Of a stretch of 64,000 nucleotides of DNA, positions 9,080-16,841 are shown one piece after another. The stretch spans positions 2,976,001 through 3,040,000 of the forward strand of contig NZ_AP031497.1 of assembly GCF_042853465.1 (NCBI RefSeq). Direction: 5' to 3'. Position 1 is the first letter of the stretch; every line of letters begins with the position of its first letter. The position numbers were made by a program, and so were the translations under genes. The notes beneath the pieces are model-generated. The model saw only the letters and a program-made list of their open reading frames with translations, did no database searches and was not told where the DNA came from. This DNA is from Simiduia litorea (GTDB taxonomy: Bacteria > Pseudomonadota > Gammaproteobacteria > Pseudomonadales > Cellvibrionaceae).

Positions 9080-9952
9080 ATGATGCAATCAAGGGCGATG
9101 AATTCACTCTTACTTTTCACTAGCCTGTTTTTTCTCGCCACGCCACTCGCGGCAGAAACCGTGCTTCAATGCAAGAGCCCCAGCGGTAAGCCCATCTTTA
9201 CTGACGACCCGCGCAAGTGTGGTAAGGCTACCGTCACACAGCACACCGTTGAACTAAAAAACACCCACAACCAATATGGCGCGCTGGAATCAAAGGAATA
9301 TTTTAATTACGCCAATCGCGCCCACACCCGCTTAGAAGGCTATGCCATCACGATTATTGTGGAATCGGAGCTGCTCGCCACGCAGCCTGAGCTCACCCAG
9401 AAGGCCGCAGAGCGGCTAAACCAAAAAGTGATGCAGGCCTTAGCGATACTACCCAGCCAACATCGCAACTTATTTAAAAACATCCGCTATTACATTTTCA
9501 GCGGCGCAGGCTCGAGCTACGGCGGCAAAGACAGCGGGCTTTGGTACTTCGCCAAGAACAACCGTATTTCCAAGCGCTTCGACGACAGTATCGTGGTCAA
9601 CTCAGCCACTAACTTTGTGAAAATGAGCGACAAAAGCGCGCTCGCCGTTATCATTCACGAACTTGCCCACGGTTTTCACCGCTACAACTGGCGGCGCCTA
9701 GCTAAACTCTCCCAACAAAGTTACCAGCAAGCCAAGCAACAAAAACTTTACACCAACCTGCAATCGGATTCAGGGCGCCTGATTGAGCAAGCTTATGCGC
9801 TAAAAAATCACCGAGAATATTTTGCCGAGCTGTCGGCTAAATTCTTCAGCGAACACTATTACCCGCCCTTTAACCGGCGCGGATTAAAAAGCTATGATCC
9901 CAGAGGTTACCGGCTGATGGAAACCGCATGGCTGCACGTCGAGGCAGAATGA
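9080..9952 (+). CDS. Secreted protein with DUF4124-like N-terminus and HExxH zincin-like motif
   Basis: 290 residues. A signal peptide (MNSLLLFTSLFFLATPLAAE) is followed by a short DUF4124-like segment (VLQCKSPSGKPIFTDDPRKC). The main domain contains AVIIHELAHGFHRYNW, a classical HExxH zinc-metallopeptidase motif, with a downstream EYFAELSAKFFSE that could supply the third ligand (Glu). Together these suggest a periplasmic metallopeptidase or metallopeptidase-like protein. The substrate is unknown. The start at 9080 is chosen because GGGAGG sits 5 nt upstream, inside a hairpin; later in-frame ATGs (9083, 9098) would also keep the signal peptide. It lies between two Lrp paralogues on the same strand. 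Confidence 0.75.
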   Translation: MMQSRAMNSLLLFTSLFFLATPLAAETVLQCKSPSGKPIFTDDPRKCGKATVTQHTVELKNTHNQYGALESKEYFNYANRAHTRLEGYAITIIVESELLATQPELTQKAAERLNQKVMQALAILPSQHRNLFKNIRYYIFSGAGSSYGGKDSGLWYFAKNNRISKRFDDSIVVNSATNFVKMSDKSALAVIIHELAHGFHRYNWRRLAKLSQQSYQQAKQQKLYTNLQSDSGRLIEQAYALKNHREYFAELSAKFFSEHYYPPFNRRGLKSYDPRGYRLMETAWLHVEAE

Positions 9953-10030
9953 CATGTTCCACAGCCCCGTTCGTCATGGTAAACTTTAGGACGAATATCA
10001 CTCTAAAACCCCTGCATTAGGACAAGTGCC

Positions 10031-10486
10031 ATGCTCGATGAGTTTGATCGCAAGATTCTGAGAACCCTCCAGGAAAACGCCGATTACTCGATGGCGGAGC
10101 TTGGCGACAAAGTTGGCCTATCGCACACACCCTGCTGGCGCCGGATTAAAAAGCTTGAAGCCGATGGCATTATCAAGCAAAAAGTCACCCTGTTAGACCC
10201 AAAACAACTCGGTCTTGGTGTCACTGTGTACGCCTACATCACCATCAAGAGTCACGATGAAGCCAGCCTAGATGATTTCGAAAATGGCGTGCAAGACGTC
10301 GCCGAGATTGTCGAGTGCTACTCCACCAGCGGCGAAAAAGATTATGTGCTTCGTGTTGTTGTCGACAGCGTAGAGCACTATGAACAACTGCTGAAAAAAA
10401 CCATTGTGCACCTACCTAATGTTGCATCGGTGAATTCAACCTTTGCCCTAAAGCAAGTGAAGTACACCACCTCCCTACCTCTTTAA
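10031..10486 (+). CDS. Lrp/AsnC family transcriptional regulator (copy 2)
   Basis: 151 residues, with an N-terminal HTH (DRKILRTLQENADYSMAELGDKVGLSHTPCWRRIKKLEADG) and a RAM domain. The closing LKQVKYTTSLPL matches the end of the copy at 8564, showing that the two are paralogues. It starts with MLDEFDRKIL, the usual N-terminus, so the ATG at 10031 is secure. Sensing of an amino-acid ligand and control of amino-acid metabolism is the family role; the target is not visible. A terminator-like hairpin lies 40 bp downstream. Confidence 0.94.
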   Translation: MLDEFDRKILRTLQENADYSMAELGDKVGLSHTPCWRRIKKLEADGIIKQKVTLLDPKQLGLGVTVYAYITIKSHDEASLDDFENGVQDVAEIVECYSTSGEKDYVLRVVVDSVEHYEQLLKKTIVHLPNVASVNSTFALKQVKYTTSLPL

Positions 10487-10521
10487 GCTGCTACTTCCGC
10501 TTAAACTTTTTGATCAGACAT

Positions 10522-10550
10522 AAAAAAAGCCCGCCTTGTGAGCGGGCTGA
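10522..10550. terminator. GC hairpin after the second Lrp gene
   Basis: AGCCCGC (10528-10534) pairs with GCGGGCT (10542-10548). A run of seven A precedes the left arm and becomes a T tract only on the minus strand. On the plus strand the following bases are GATCTATAT, so it would work best for leftward transcription, although no leftward gene is seen to its right. Confidence 0.5.
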
Positions 10551-10653
10551 TCTATATCGAATGAAAACGCTTTAGCGGCTAAGGGGGTCGTCCGTCGCCT
10601 GTTCTGCTCCCATTCAATTCATCTACTAAACCAAGTCCATCTAAAGGAGACAC

Positions 10654-10725
10654 ATGACTAGCATTGACAAAAGGTCTCAATCGCAATCTTTAGTCAACCT
10701 AACTTTATTTATAGCAGTTCCCTAG
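10654..10725 (+). CDS. Possible 23-residue micro-ORF with a strong ribosome binding site
   Basis: AAAGGAG lies 6 nt before the ATG, the best Shine-Dalgarno of the neighbourhood. The ORF MTSIDKRSQSQSLVNLTLFIAVP stops at TAG after 23 codons. It could be a leader peptide, a small hydrophobic-tailed protein, or the head of a gene whose body was lost. No family is recognised. It lies 128 bp before the tetR gene, upstream of the two palindromes. Confidence 0.3.
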   Translation: MTSIDKRSQSQSLVNLTLFIAVP

Positions 10726-10794
10726 AAAACTACCAGCGAAGGATCTGAATCCAACCTCAATTGTGACTGCCTAGCCATTTTTCACCCTTGTAAC

Positions 10795-10812
10795 TTACCT
10801 ACCAGTAGGTTA
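10795..10812. promoter_or_regulatory. TetR-type operator 1
   Basis: ACCTAC-CA-GTAGGT (10797-10810) is a perfect dyad, extended by TT on the left and TA on the right. It sits 40 bp upstream of the tetR ATG and is a likely autoregulatory operator of the downstream TetR/OYE operon. Confidence 0.6.
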
Positions 10813-10827
10813 ATTTGGCGCTAACTT

Positions 10828-10841
10828 ACCAACTAGATGGT
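10828..10841. promoter_or_regulatory. TetR-type operator 2 (weaker)
   Basis: ACCAACTAGATGGT is a dyad with one imperfect pair, centred 31 bp from operator 1, close to three helical turns. That puts both sites on the same DNA face, which fits two regulator dimers. It ends 11 bp before the tetR ATG. Confidence 0.45.
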
Positions 10842-10852
10842 TATTTAGCACC

Positions 10853-11431
10853 ATGGTTCAAACCCGCTCGCGCAACCGCAAAGAAGAGATACTGGAACTC
10901 GCCATCACTCTGCTGCAAACCAAGGGCTTTGAAAGCTTTAGTTACCAAGACTTGTCCAGCGCTATGGGCATTACCAAAGCCAGTATTCACCACCACTTCC
11001 CGCGCAAAGAAGACCTTGGAGTCGCACTTTGCCAATGGATAAAAACTTGGCATGAACAGCGTTTCCAGCAAGCGAGAAAGGAATTCCCCGATCCCTGGCA
11101 GCGGCTCGATGCCTACCTGAATTGGTCTTTGCAATACGCCAAAGGCGCCAACAAAATTTGCCCATTAAGTTCGCTACAAGCGGATATCAACTTACTGCCA
11201 CCGTCCATGTGCCAATCCATTGCCGCGTTAGATCAACACGAACTTGATTTCATTTCTTCAATCTTGGAAGACGGGCGCGCAAAAAAAACCATGCACTTTT
11301 TAGGCGACCCCAATCACCAGGCCATGCTACTGGTGTTGGCCTGCAAAGGTGCACTGCAATATTCACGTATCCACGGCCTCGCAGTTTTTGAGCAGGTCAT
11401 GGCGCAATACAAAAACACCCTTAAAATTTAG
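10853..11431 (+). CDS. TetR/AcrR family repressor, likely of the downstream old yellow enzyme
   Basis: 192 residues. The N-terminal HTH is ILELAITLLQTKGFESFSYQDLSSAMGITKASIHHHFPRKEDL, the normal TetR pattern. The C-terminal ligand domain resembles the NemR-like group (CPLSSLQADINLLP, ILEDGRAKKTMHFLGDPNHQA). The gene lies 8 bp upstream of a flavin oxidoreductase on the same strand, as in nemRA-type units. A repressor relieved by reactive electrophiles or similar ligands is therefore the likely role; a Cys lies in the C-terminal domain (CPLSS). Two palindromes upstream are its probable binding sites. Confidence 0.9.
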   Translation: MVQTRSRNRKEEILELAITLLQTKGFESFSYQDLSSAMGITKASIHHHFPRKEDLGVALCQWIKTWHEQRFQQARKEFPDPWQRLDAYLNWSLQYAKGANKICPLSSLQADINLLPPSMCQSIAALDQHELDFISSILEDGRAKKTMHFLGDPNHQAMLLVLACKGALQYSRIHGLAVFEQVMAQYKNTLKI

Positions 11432-11439
11432 AGGTAACA

Positions 11440-12540
11440 ATGACTCAGCTTAATGCATTATTTTCACCCTTTACACTTGGCCCACTCCAGCTCGCAAACC
11501 GCATCGTCATGGCACCCATGACACGCCAGTTTTCACCGGGCAACATTCCCAATGATTTAGTGGTGGAATACTACAAGCGCCGCGCCGAAGGTGGTGTAGG
11601 TTTAATCATTACCGAGGGTACCTGCATTGGTCACAAAGCCGCCAACGGCTATGAAAACGTACCCTACTTTTACGGCGATAAAGCATTAGCCGGCTGGAAA
11701 AAAGTCGTCGATGCGGTACACGGCGCGGGCGGGAAAATCATGCCGCAACTTTGGCACGTGGGCTCAGTACGCAAAGAGGGCATGGAGCCCGATGGCTCGG
11801 TGCCCGGTTTCGGCCCATCGGGCCTGGTGGCACCCGGCAAGAAAAAATGTCATGAAATGACCAAAGCAGATATCGCGGAAGTCATTACTGCCTATGCCGA
11901 TGCGGCGCGTGACGCCATGGCCTTAGGCTTCGATGGCGTGGAAATTCACGGTGCCCACGGTTATTTGATCGATCAATTTTTCTGGGCCGGCATGAACGAG
12001 CGCACCGACGAATACGGCGGCGATCTCGCTGCACGTACCCGCTTCGCCGTTGAGATTATTAACGCCGTACGCGCAGCTACCGCGCCAGACTTCCCAATCG
12101 TCTTTCGCTTCTCGCAATGGAAAATGCAGGATTACAATGCTCGCCTAGCCAATACGCCCGAAGAGTTAGCGAGTTTCCTAAAGCCGCTGTCTGAAGCCGG
12201 CGTGGATATTTTTCACTGCTCAACACGCCGCTTTTGGGAAGTTGAGTTTGAAGGCTCAACCCTGAATCTAGCCGGCTGGACCAAAAAGATCACCGGCAAG
12301 CCCGCTATCACCGTGGGCAGTGTCGGTTTGAACAAGCCTTTTGTGGACGATGAGAAAAAAGGTTTTTCCGGCGGCGAGCCCGCTTCCATCGACAACCTAT
12401 TAACGATGTTAAACAACAACGAATTTGACTTAGTTGCCGTCGGTCGCGCGTTAATAGCCAATCCAGATTGGCCATTGCGCTTAAAGGAAAACAAAACCAT
12501 TGACGCGTACGATTTGCAACAGCTACAAAAGCTAGTTTAA
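11440..12540 (+). CDS. Old yellow enzyme family NADH:flavin oxidoreductase
   Basis: A 366-residue FMN TIM-barrel ene-reductase. It begins LFSPFTLGPLQLANRIVMAPMTR, then LIITEGTCIG, QLWHVGSV and the active-site block FDGVEIHGAHGYLIDQFFW, where the two His of HGAH bind the substrate carbonyl. NERTDEYGG and VGRALIANPDWPLRL close the barrel. It reduces activated double bonds of enones, enals or nitro compounds with NAD(P)H; the physiological substrate is unknown. GAGGT precedes the ATG. It is co-transcribed with the TetR gene, which suggests induction by electrophile stress. A 15-bp hairpin follows. Confidence 0.94.
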   Translation: MTQLNALFSPFTLGPLQLANRIVMAPMTRQFSPGNIPNDLVVEYYKRRAEGGVGLIITEGTCIGHKAANGYENVPYFYGDKALAGWKKVVDAVHGAGGKIMPQLWHVGSVRKEGMEPDGSVPGFGPSGLVAPGKKKCHEMTKADIAEVITAYADAARDAMALGFDGVEIHGAHGYLIDQFFWAGMNERTDEYGGDLAARTRFAVEIINAVRAATAPDFPIVFRFSQWKMQDYNARLANTPEELASFLKPLSEAGVDIFHCSTRRFWEVEFEGSTLNLAGWTKKITGKPAITVGSVGLNKPFVDDEKKGFSGGEPASIDNLLTMLNNNEFDLVAVGRALIANPDWPLRLKENKTIDAYDLQQLQKLV

Positions 12541-12546
12541 AACACC

Positions 12547-12582
12547 GCTGCAGCATGCCATCAGGTAATGGCATGCTGCAGC
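12547..12582. terminator. Perfect 15-bp stem hairpin between convergent genes
   Basis: GCTGCAGCATGCCAT (12547-12561) pairs completely with ATGGCATGCTGCAGC (12568-12582) over a 6-nt loop. There is no T tract on either side. It lies between the convergent OYE and DUF2799 genes, so a bidirectional RNA end or 3'-end-stabilising structure is the simplest role. Confidence 0.5.
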
Positions 12583-12625
12583 ACAACGCCACCTACTGCG
12601 CCCCTGTCGATCTCAGTCTAGCGAC

Positions 12626-13336
12626 TTAATAGTCGTTAAACTGGGCCTGCAAACGGGCTAATTGTTTCTCCAATTTGCGATGCTGTCGCCCGAGATCCGT
12701 CAGAGCAATTCGATGGATTTTAATATCCTCCAGCGCCTTGGCGCGTTGACTGGCAGAGCTTTTATCACTAACAATCAAGGCTTCAGAATCGGCAATAAAG
12801 TCCAGTTCCAGTTGCATTTGATCATCAAGCGCGTGCAGCGAATCCTCTAACTCGCGAATATCCTGCGCCATTTCAAAACGAACATAACCCGCCGCGTGGC
12901 CGGCACTGAACTCACGAAAATCATCGTGCGGACAATTAGCATTAACGGCTGCGCCTCGAACGCCCAACTCATAGCCTTTGTCATAGGTGCAGTAGCGAAT
13001 TAAGCCGGCAAAATAACCGTCCTCGAACCCCTCGTAACGACTGCTTGGGCATTGATTATTGTAGTTGGCACCAGCGCGACCGAGCTCCATACCGCGCTCG
13101 TAAATACAGTATTCATTGATACCCTGCTGATGCCCCAGCTTAAAAGCACTAAAGTCTGCTTTGATTTGGTGTTTAGAGCAGTCTTTCTGATAATTATCAA
13201 ACGCCGTTGCGCTCTGCCCTTTAGCCCCGTGCTGATACCCCACCGCACGCCAATCAGCCACCTCGCACTCTTCTTTATTCATTGTTGCGCAGCCAGCAAG
13301 CAGCAACACTAAGGAAAAAAAGAAAACGTATTTCAT
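12626..13336 (-). CDS. DUF2799 outer-membrane lipoprotein
   Basis: 236 residues with a lipoprotein signal (MKYVFFFSLVLLLAGC, lipobox LAGC, acylated Cys16). The body is built of repeated units in which an aromatic-Gly pair, a GxxxGxxG run and a Cys-Pro recur: WRAVGYQHGAKGQSA, YERGMELGRAGANYNNQCP and YDKGYELGVRGAAVNANCP. A C-terminal coiled-coil-like tail follows (ALEDIKIHRIALTDLGRQHRKLEKQLARLQ). This matches the DUF2799 family, whose function is unknown. It probably sits at the outer membrane facing the periplasm. Confidence 0.85.
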   Translation of the reverse strand: MKYVFFFSLVLLLAGCATMNKEECEVADWRAVGYQHGAKGQSATAFDNYQKDCSKHQIKADFSAFKLGHQQGINEYCIYERGMELGRAGANYNNQCPSSRYEGFEDGYFAGLIRYCTYDKGYELGVRGAAVNANCPHDDFREFSAGHAAGYVRFEMAQDIRELEDSLHALDDQMQLELDFIADSEALIVSDKSSASQRAKALEDIKIHRIALTDLGRQHRKLEKQLARLQAQFNDY

Positions 13337-13369
13337 GGTTTGCGTGCCCTTATCAAAGCGAGATTGTTA

Positions 13370-13404
13370 CCTAGCTGGACGTTATAGGAATAACACCAGC
13401 TAGG
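13370..13404. terminator. Compound hairpin after the cold-shock protein gene
   Basis: CCTAGCTGG (13370-13378) pairs with CCAGCTAGG (13396-13404), and inside it GTTAT pairs with ATAAC around an AGGA loop. There is no T tract. It lies between the stop of the leftward cold-shock gene and the start of the DUF2799 gene, so it is probably the 3' end structure of the former. Confidence 0.4.
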
Positions 13405-13449
13405 CATAACGGAAACATCTCTAACGTTACCGATCACAATACATCAGGT

Positions 13450-13830
13450 TTAAAATGCGAATCGCTCAACCGCAAGTGCAATAACCCCGGCGAGCGCTAA
13501 CAAACTTAGAATTTTCCATGTGCCGACCGCACTTTCTAGAGACGCGAGTCGATCCTCTAAGGTCGCAGGTTTAGCGGCAACTTTTGCAGGCTTCGGTGAT
13601 TTTTTATGGTTCGAACTCTTACTGCCACTGCCATCCAAAGGCATAACAGCTTCCGCTTGCGGGCCTTTGTCCGAATCTTTATCGTCAAACTCAACAGCCA
13701 AACCTTGGCGAATAGGACCATCGCCTTGCCATTCACTTTTGTGAAAGAAAAAGTCCTTGCCACTACTGTCGTCAGAAATAAAACCGAAGCCTTTACGAAA
13801 GTCGTAACGCTTAATTGTGCCTTTGGCCAT
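13450..13830 (-). CDS. Cold-shock domain protein with C-terminal membrane segment
   Basis: 126 residues. Residues 1-65 are a CspA-type domain with RNP1 (KGFGFI) and RNP2-like (DFFFH), which binds single-stranded RNA or DNA. A Lys/Pro/Ala linker (HKKSPKPAKVAAKPA) follows, then a short amphipathic helix (LEDRLASLESAV) and one hydrophobic helix (ILSLLALAGVIALAV) at the very end. This differs from plain CspA (about 70 residues) and from the multi-helix CSD-DUF1294 proteins. It suggests a nucleic-acid binding domain tethered to the inner membrane. AGGA lies 7 nt before the ATG. Confidence 0.88.
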   Translation of the reverse strand: MAKGTIKRYDFRKGFGFISDDSSGKDFFFHKSEWQGDGPIRQGLAVEFDDKDSDKGPQAEAVMPLDGSGSKSSNHKKSPKPAKVAAKPATLEDRLASLESAVGTWKILSLLALAGVIALAVERFAF

Positions 13831-13970
13831 GCTTGTATCCTATCTATAAGTTAAGAGGGCAATAATGCCCATGTAAAAAACTGGCTAAATTATAAAGTGG
13901 TTGCCAGTGGTGGTGTAAAAATCCGTAACGCTAAAATATACCTACCCTGTATTAACATAGGCTTAACATC

Positions 13971-14531
13971 TCAAGCGACCTCGCCATTTGCGCCGGCTTG
14001 GAGTGACTTAGCATGTATGTTGTTAATAAACTCTACAAAAGACTCCCTATCAGCAGAGTTTTCAAACGAAGACGCAGGAAAAATTTGCGCCAGCATAGTA
14101 TCCAAAAATAGATATACATTGCCTCGATACTGTTCGACCCCTTGCAAGGCCTCCCAGCGATACACGCTAACACCCAAGTGACTCGAGTCGGTTATTCCAG
14201 ACTCATTAAATGCTATTTTTCGCTTTCCCAGCATCAAACCATTTTCACTCGGCATAGATTTACGTTCCATTTCCTTCAAGTTACGTACATATGCAAATAC
14301 AAAAATAACCAATGGACATACCACGGCTAAACCTGAGGGCCAATGAAACGTAGACAAACCAAACCCTTCAAACTGGAAGATTGTAAAAAACACGATCGCC
14401 ACAAGGAACCAAACAACAAAATTAATAACAAAAGATCGCATTTCTTTTGTTTTGCGATTTGACAACCTTGAAAAGGCATATCGGCTGTAGGTCCTAAAGT
14501 CGTCCGCTGAAACCGTAAATTCCCTTACCAA
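13971..14531 (-). CDS. YcxB-like membrane protein
   Basis: 186 residues. A short N-terminal segment (FTVSADDFRTYSRYAFSRLS) precedes two membrane helices (FVINFVVWFLVAIVFFTIF and GLAVVCPLVIFVFAYV). A C-terminal soluble domain contains ITDSSHLGVSVYRWEALQGVEQYRGNVYLFLD and IFPASSFENSADRESFVEFI. This architecture is that of YcxB-like proteins, whose function is not known. The start is a TTG at 14531, the longest frame that keeps the family N-terminus. Base composition is AT-richer than the flanking genes. Confidence 0.72.
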   Translation of the reverse strand: MVREFTVSADDFRTYSRYAFSRLSNRKTKEMRSFVINFVVWFLVAIVFFTIFQFEGFGLSTFHWPSGLAVVCPLVIFVFAYVRNLKEMERKSMPSENGLMLGKRKIAFNESGITDSSHLGVSVYRWEALQGVEQYRGNVYLFLDTMLAQIFPASSFENSADRESFVEFINNIHAKSLQAGANGEVA

Positions 14532-15204
14532 ATGAATAACCTACTTAGTTGCTTACCCCATGGCGCTAGGACGAGCTTATGGCGATCCACGCGACCAAAA
14601 CTCAGCCTCAGGCCGATTAAAGGCTGGATTTTGTCACATTTAAGCAAACTTGTACTAACTATGGTCAAACTCAATGATATCGAGCTCGTTTCAGACAGAT
14701 CCGAGAAACAGGTTAATTCCAACATAAAAGTCCATCTCCCATCCCATTTGCTGGTTCCGATTGACCGTGCCGAGCATAAACAGCCTTAATGTTAGTCACC
14801 ATGATGCTTCCTGCAATCGACTCAATCCCAAACTTCACCCCACACCCGGTAGCATTTTGTGACGTGAGCGAGCCAATGCACGACGGTAATAAATTAGGGA
14901 CGACTTCAAATACATCTGACCGAGGCATGCGGCCTCACAGGTGTACCGCGATAACGCCGTGATTTACCGCACGCCGACTTACCAATCGGTGCAGTAGCGG
15001 TTTACTGCCCAGCCTTGTGAACCCTTCGGCTAACCGTTTCACAGGCCACCTGGAGGTGGCGCTAGCGACTCAATGCAGAACAGCATTGATGGAACAGTGA
15101 AATGGTTGGCGGAAGAGCTAGTCGCCAAAGTTTGGCCAATACATCAAGAGGGAGCTTTAGATGATCTGCAGGGATCGGCAGAACGCCAAGACGCTATATC
15201 AATA
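14532..15204. other. Intergenic stretch without a recognised gene
   Basis: Short frames occur on both strands, but none has a family resemblance or a good ribosome binding site. The part near 14920-15070 is GC-richer and rich in short inverted words, which could be a relic of a structured element. It leads into the repeat cluster at 15205. Confidence 0.4.
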
Positions 15205-15547
15205 GATCGCCGTGAATTCCGGCGCACCCTTCCCAGCTGTGCTTTTGGAATAAGGGAGTGACCTGCAGCACGCCGCTCCTATTAAAATAGATCGCAGTGA
15301 GTTCAGGCACTCCCTTCCGGCGCACCCTCTCCAAGCGTACTTTAAGAGTAAGGGAGTGATCTGCGGCACACCGACTCGCCAGCCCTGGCTTCTGGCGGCA
15401 CAAGTTCTGAAGAATGGGATCGGAGTGATCTGCAGCACGCCGCTCCTATTAAAAAAGATCGCAGTGAGTTCAGGCATTCCCTTCCGGCGCACTCTCTCCA
15501 AGCGTATTTTAAGAGTAAGGGAGTGATCTGCAGCACGCCGCTCCTGC
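15205..15547. repeat. Cluster of about 100-bp imperfect tandem repeats
   Basis: Two nearly identical units of about 97 bp lie at 15255-15352 and 15422-15519. Each opens with GGAGTGAYCTGCAGCACG, passes through AGATCGCAGTGAGTTCAGG and CCTTCCGGCGCAC, and ends in TTTAAGAGTAA. A partial unit precedes them (15205-15253), and unit heads recur at 15353-15381 and 15519-15547. The head also occurs twice near 45.1 kb, so this is a dispersed repeat family. Frames opposite it read through the repeats but are not convincing proteins. Confidence 0.75.
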
Positions 15548-15663
15548 GCCCTTCGGGACCAGCCACAAAGCATAGCTTGGCGTCGTTCGAGTTCACGCAA
15601 ATAATAATTGGCTAACGTTCCTCTCACCCATGCGCCCGCGGCATACCGGCCATCCTTGTCCAT

Positions 15664-15694
15664 AAAAAAAGCCCGGCTTTTTAGGGCCGGGCTT
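15664..15694 (-). terminator. Intrinsic terminator of the leucine dehydrogenase gene
   Basis: AAGCCCGGC (15669-15677) pairs with GCCGGGCTT (15686-15694). Read on the minus strand, the stem is followed by seven T. It is about 107 bp past the stop. The loop TTTTTAGG is the same as in the fadA terminator at 45236. Confidence 0.85.
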
Positions 15695-15800
15695 GAAGTC
15701 CCATACAAATTGCAAGGGAGAGTCACAGGAGGAAAAACCTATAACGTCTGGGGGCGCTATGCCCTCATGACGGGTTTTAATCTTTTAGTCAGAACGCAAC

Positions 15801-16841
15801 TTATACCTTCATAAAGCGCTCTTCAGCGATTTTATTCGCAACAATACCGGTTGGCTGTTGCGTTTGTGCTGCACGGTCAAATATCTGAATCAGCGTGTCG
15901 CCGATGCTTTCCACATGGGTTTTCAATTGGGCTTCAGTGCCACCAGTGCGCTGGTAATACACATCGACAATGCCGCCGGCGTTAATTACATAATCGGGGG
16001 CATAAAGAATTTCTCGAGCCCGCAACATGTCGCCATGACGCTCCTCGGCCAATTGATTGTTGGCTGCGCCGGCGACAACAGTGGCCTTTAAACGGCTAAT
16101 GGTGTCGTCATTGATGATGGCACCCAGCGCACAGGGGGCGAATACATCGACTTTTTGATCAAAAATAGCGTCGCCTTCAACCACAGTTGCACCCAGTTCA
16201 CGGGCGGCGCGCTCGGTATTGTCGGCAAAAATATCGGAGACGATGAGTTCTGCACCCTCGGCATGTAACTGCTTAGCCAAGCGAAAACCAACGTTGCCAA
16301 CACCTTGAATAGCAACTTTCAAACCCTGCAGCGAAGATTTACCTAAGCGATATTGTGCAGCCGCCTTCAAGCCTACAAACACACCGTAAGCTGTGGTTGG
16401 ACTTGGGTCACCGCCATGCTCGGAACCTTCCACCACACCACCGGCAAAGCGGGTGCGTTCGCCAATTTTGATCATATCGGCAACACTGGTGCCGGAATCT
16501 TCCGCAGTGATATAGCGACCGCCAAGGCTTTCAATAAAGTCGCCCATGCTGTGCAGCAGTGCGTCGGTTTTCTGGGTGCGATGGTTGCCGATAATGACTG
16601 CTTTACCGCCACCCAACTTGATATTAGAAATAGCCGATTTGTAGGTCATGCCGCGCGACAAGCGCAGTACATCGCGCAGCGCTTCTTCATCGGTGGCGTA
16701 GGGCCACATGCGACAGCCGCCTAATGCAGGGCCAAGGTTGGTGTTGTGAATGGCGATGATGGCTTTTAAGCCAGATTTGGCATCGTGATAAAAAGCAACG
16801 TGTTCGTGACCATCAAAGGCCGAATGAGAAAACACCGACAT
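15801..16841 (-). CDS. Leucine dehydrogenase (Glu/Leu/Phe/Val dehydrogenase family)
   Basis: 346 residues. Reversible NAD-dependent oxidative deamination of branched-chain amino acids. The N-terminal domain has NTNLGPALGGCRMWPY and NIKLGGGKAVIIGN, the Gly-rich loop with the catalytic Lys. The Rossmann domain has VAIQGVGNVGFRLAKQLHAEGAELIVSDI and FAPCALGAIINDDTI. Length and motifs fit leucine rather than glutamate dehydrogenase (about 420-450 residues), although phenylalanine or valine preference cannot be excluded. It is a single gene with its own terminator. Two Lrp-family regulators 5-8 kb away could control it, by inference. Confidence 0.92.
   Translation of the reverse strand: MSVFSHSAFDGHEHVAFYHDAKSGLKAIIAIHNTNLGPALGGCRMWPYATDEEALRDVLRLSRGMTYKSAISNIKLGGGKAVIIGNHRTQKTDALLHSMGDFIESLGGRYITAEDSGTSVADMIKIGERTRFAGGVVEGSEHGGDPSPTTAYGVFVGLKAAAQYRLGKSSLQGLKVAIQGVGNVGFRLAKQLHAEGAELIVSDIFADNTERAARELGATVVEGDAIFDQKVDVFAPCALGAIINDDTISRLKATVVAGAANNQLAEERHGDMLRAREILYAPDYVINAGGIVDVYYQRTGGTEAQLKTHVESIGDTLIQIFDRAAQTQQPTGIVANKIAEERFMKV

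Noticed and set aside
14532..14789. 85-residue open frame upstream of the YcxB-like gene
   Set aside because: No ribosome site, no family resemblance, and it covers the likely promoter region of the leftward gene.
15205..15547. CRISPR array or small genes on the minus strand
   Set aside because: Repeat units are about 97 bp and only two are complete. The opposite-strand frames simply translate the repeat and have no signals.
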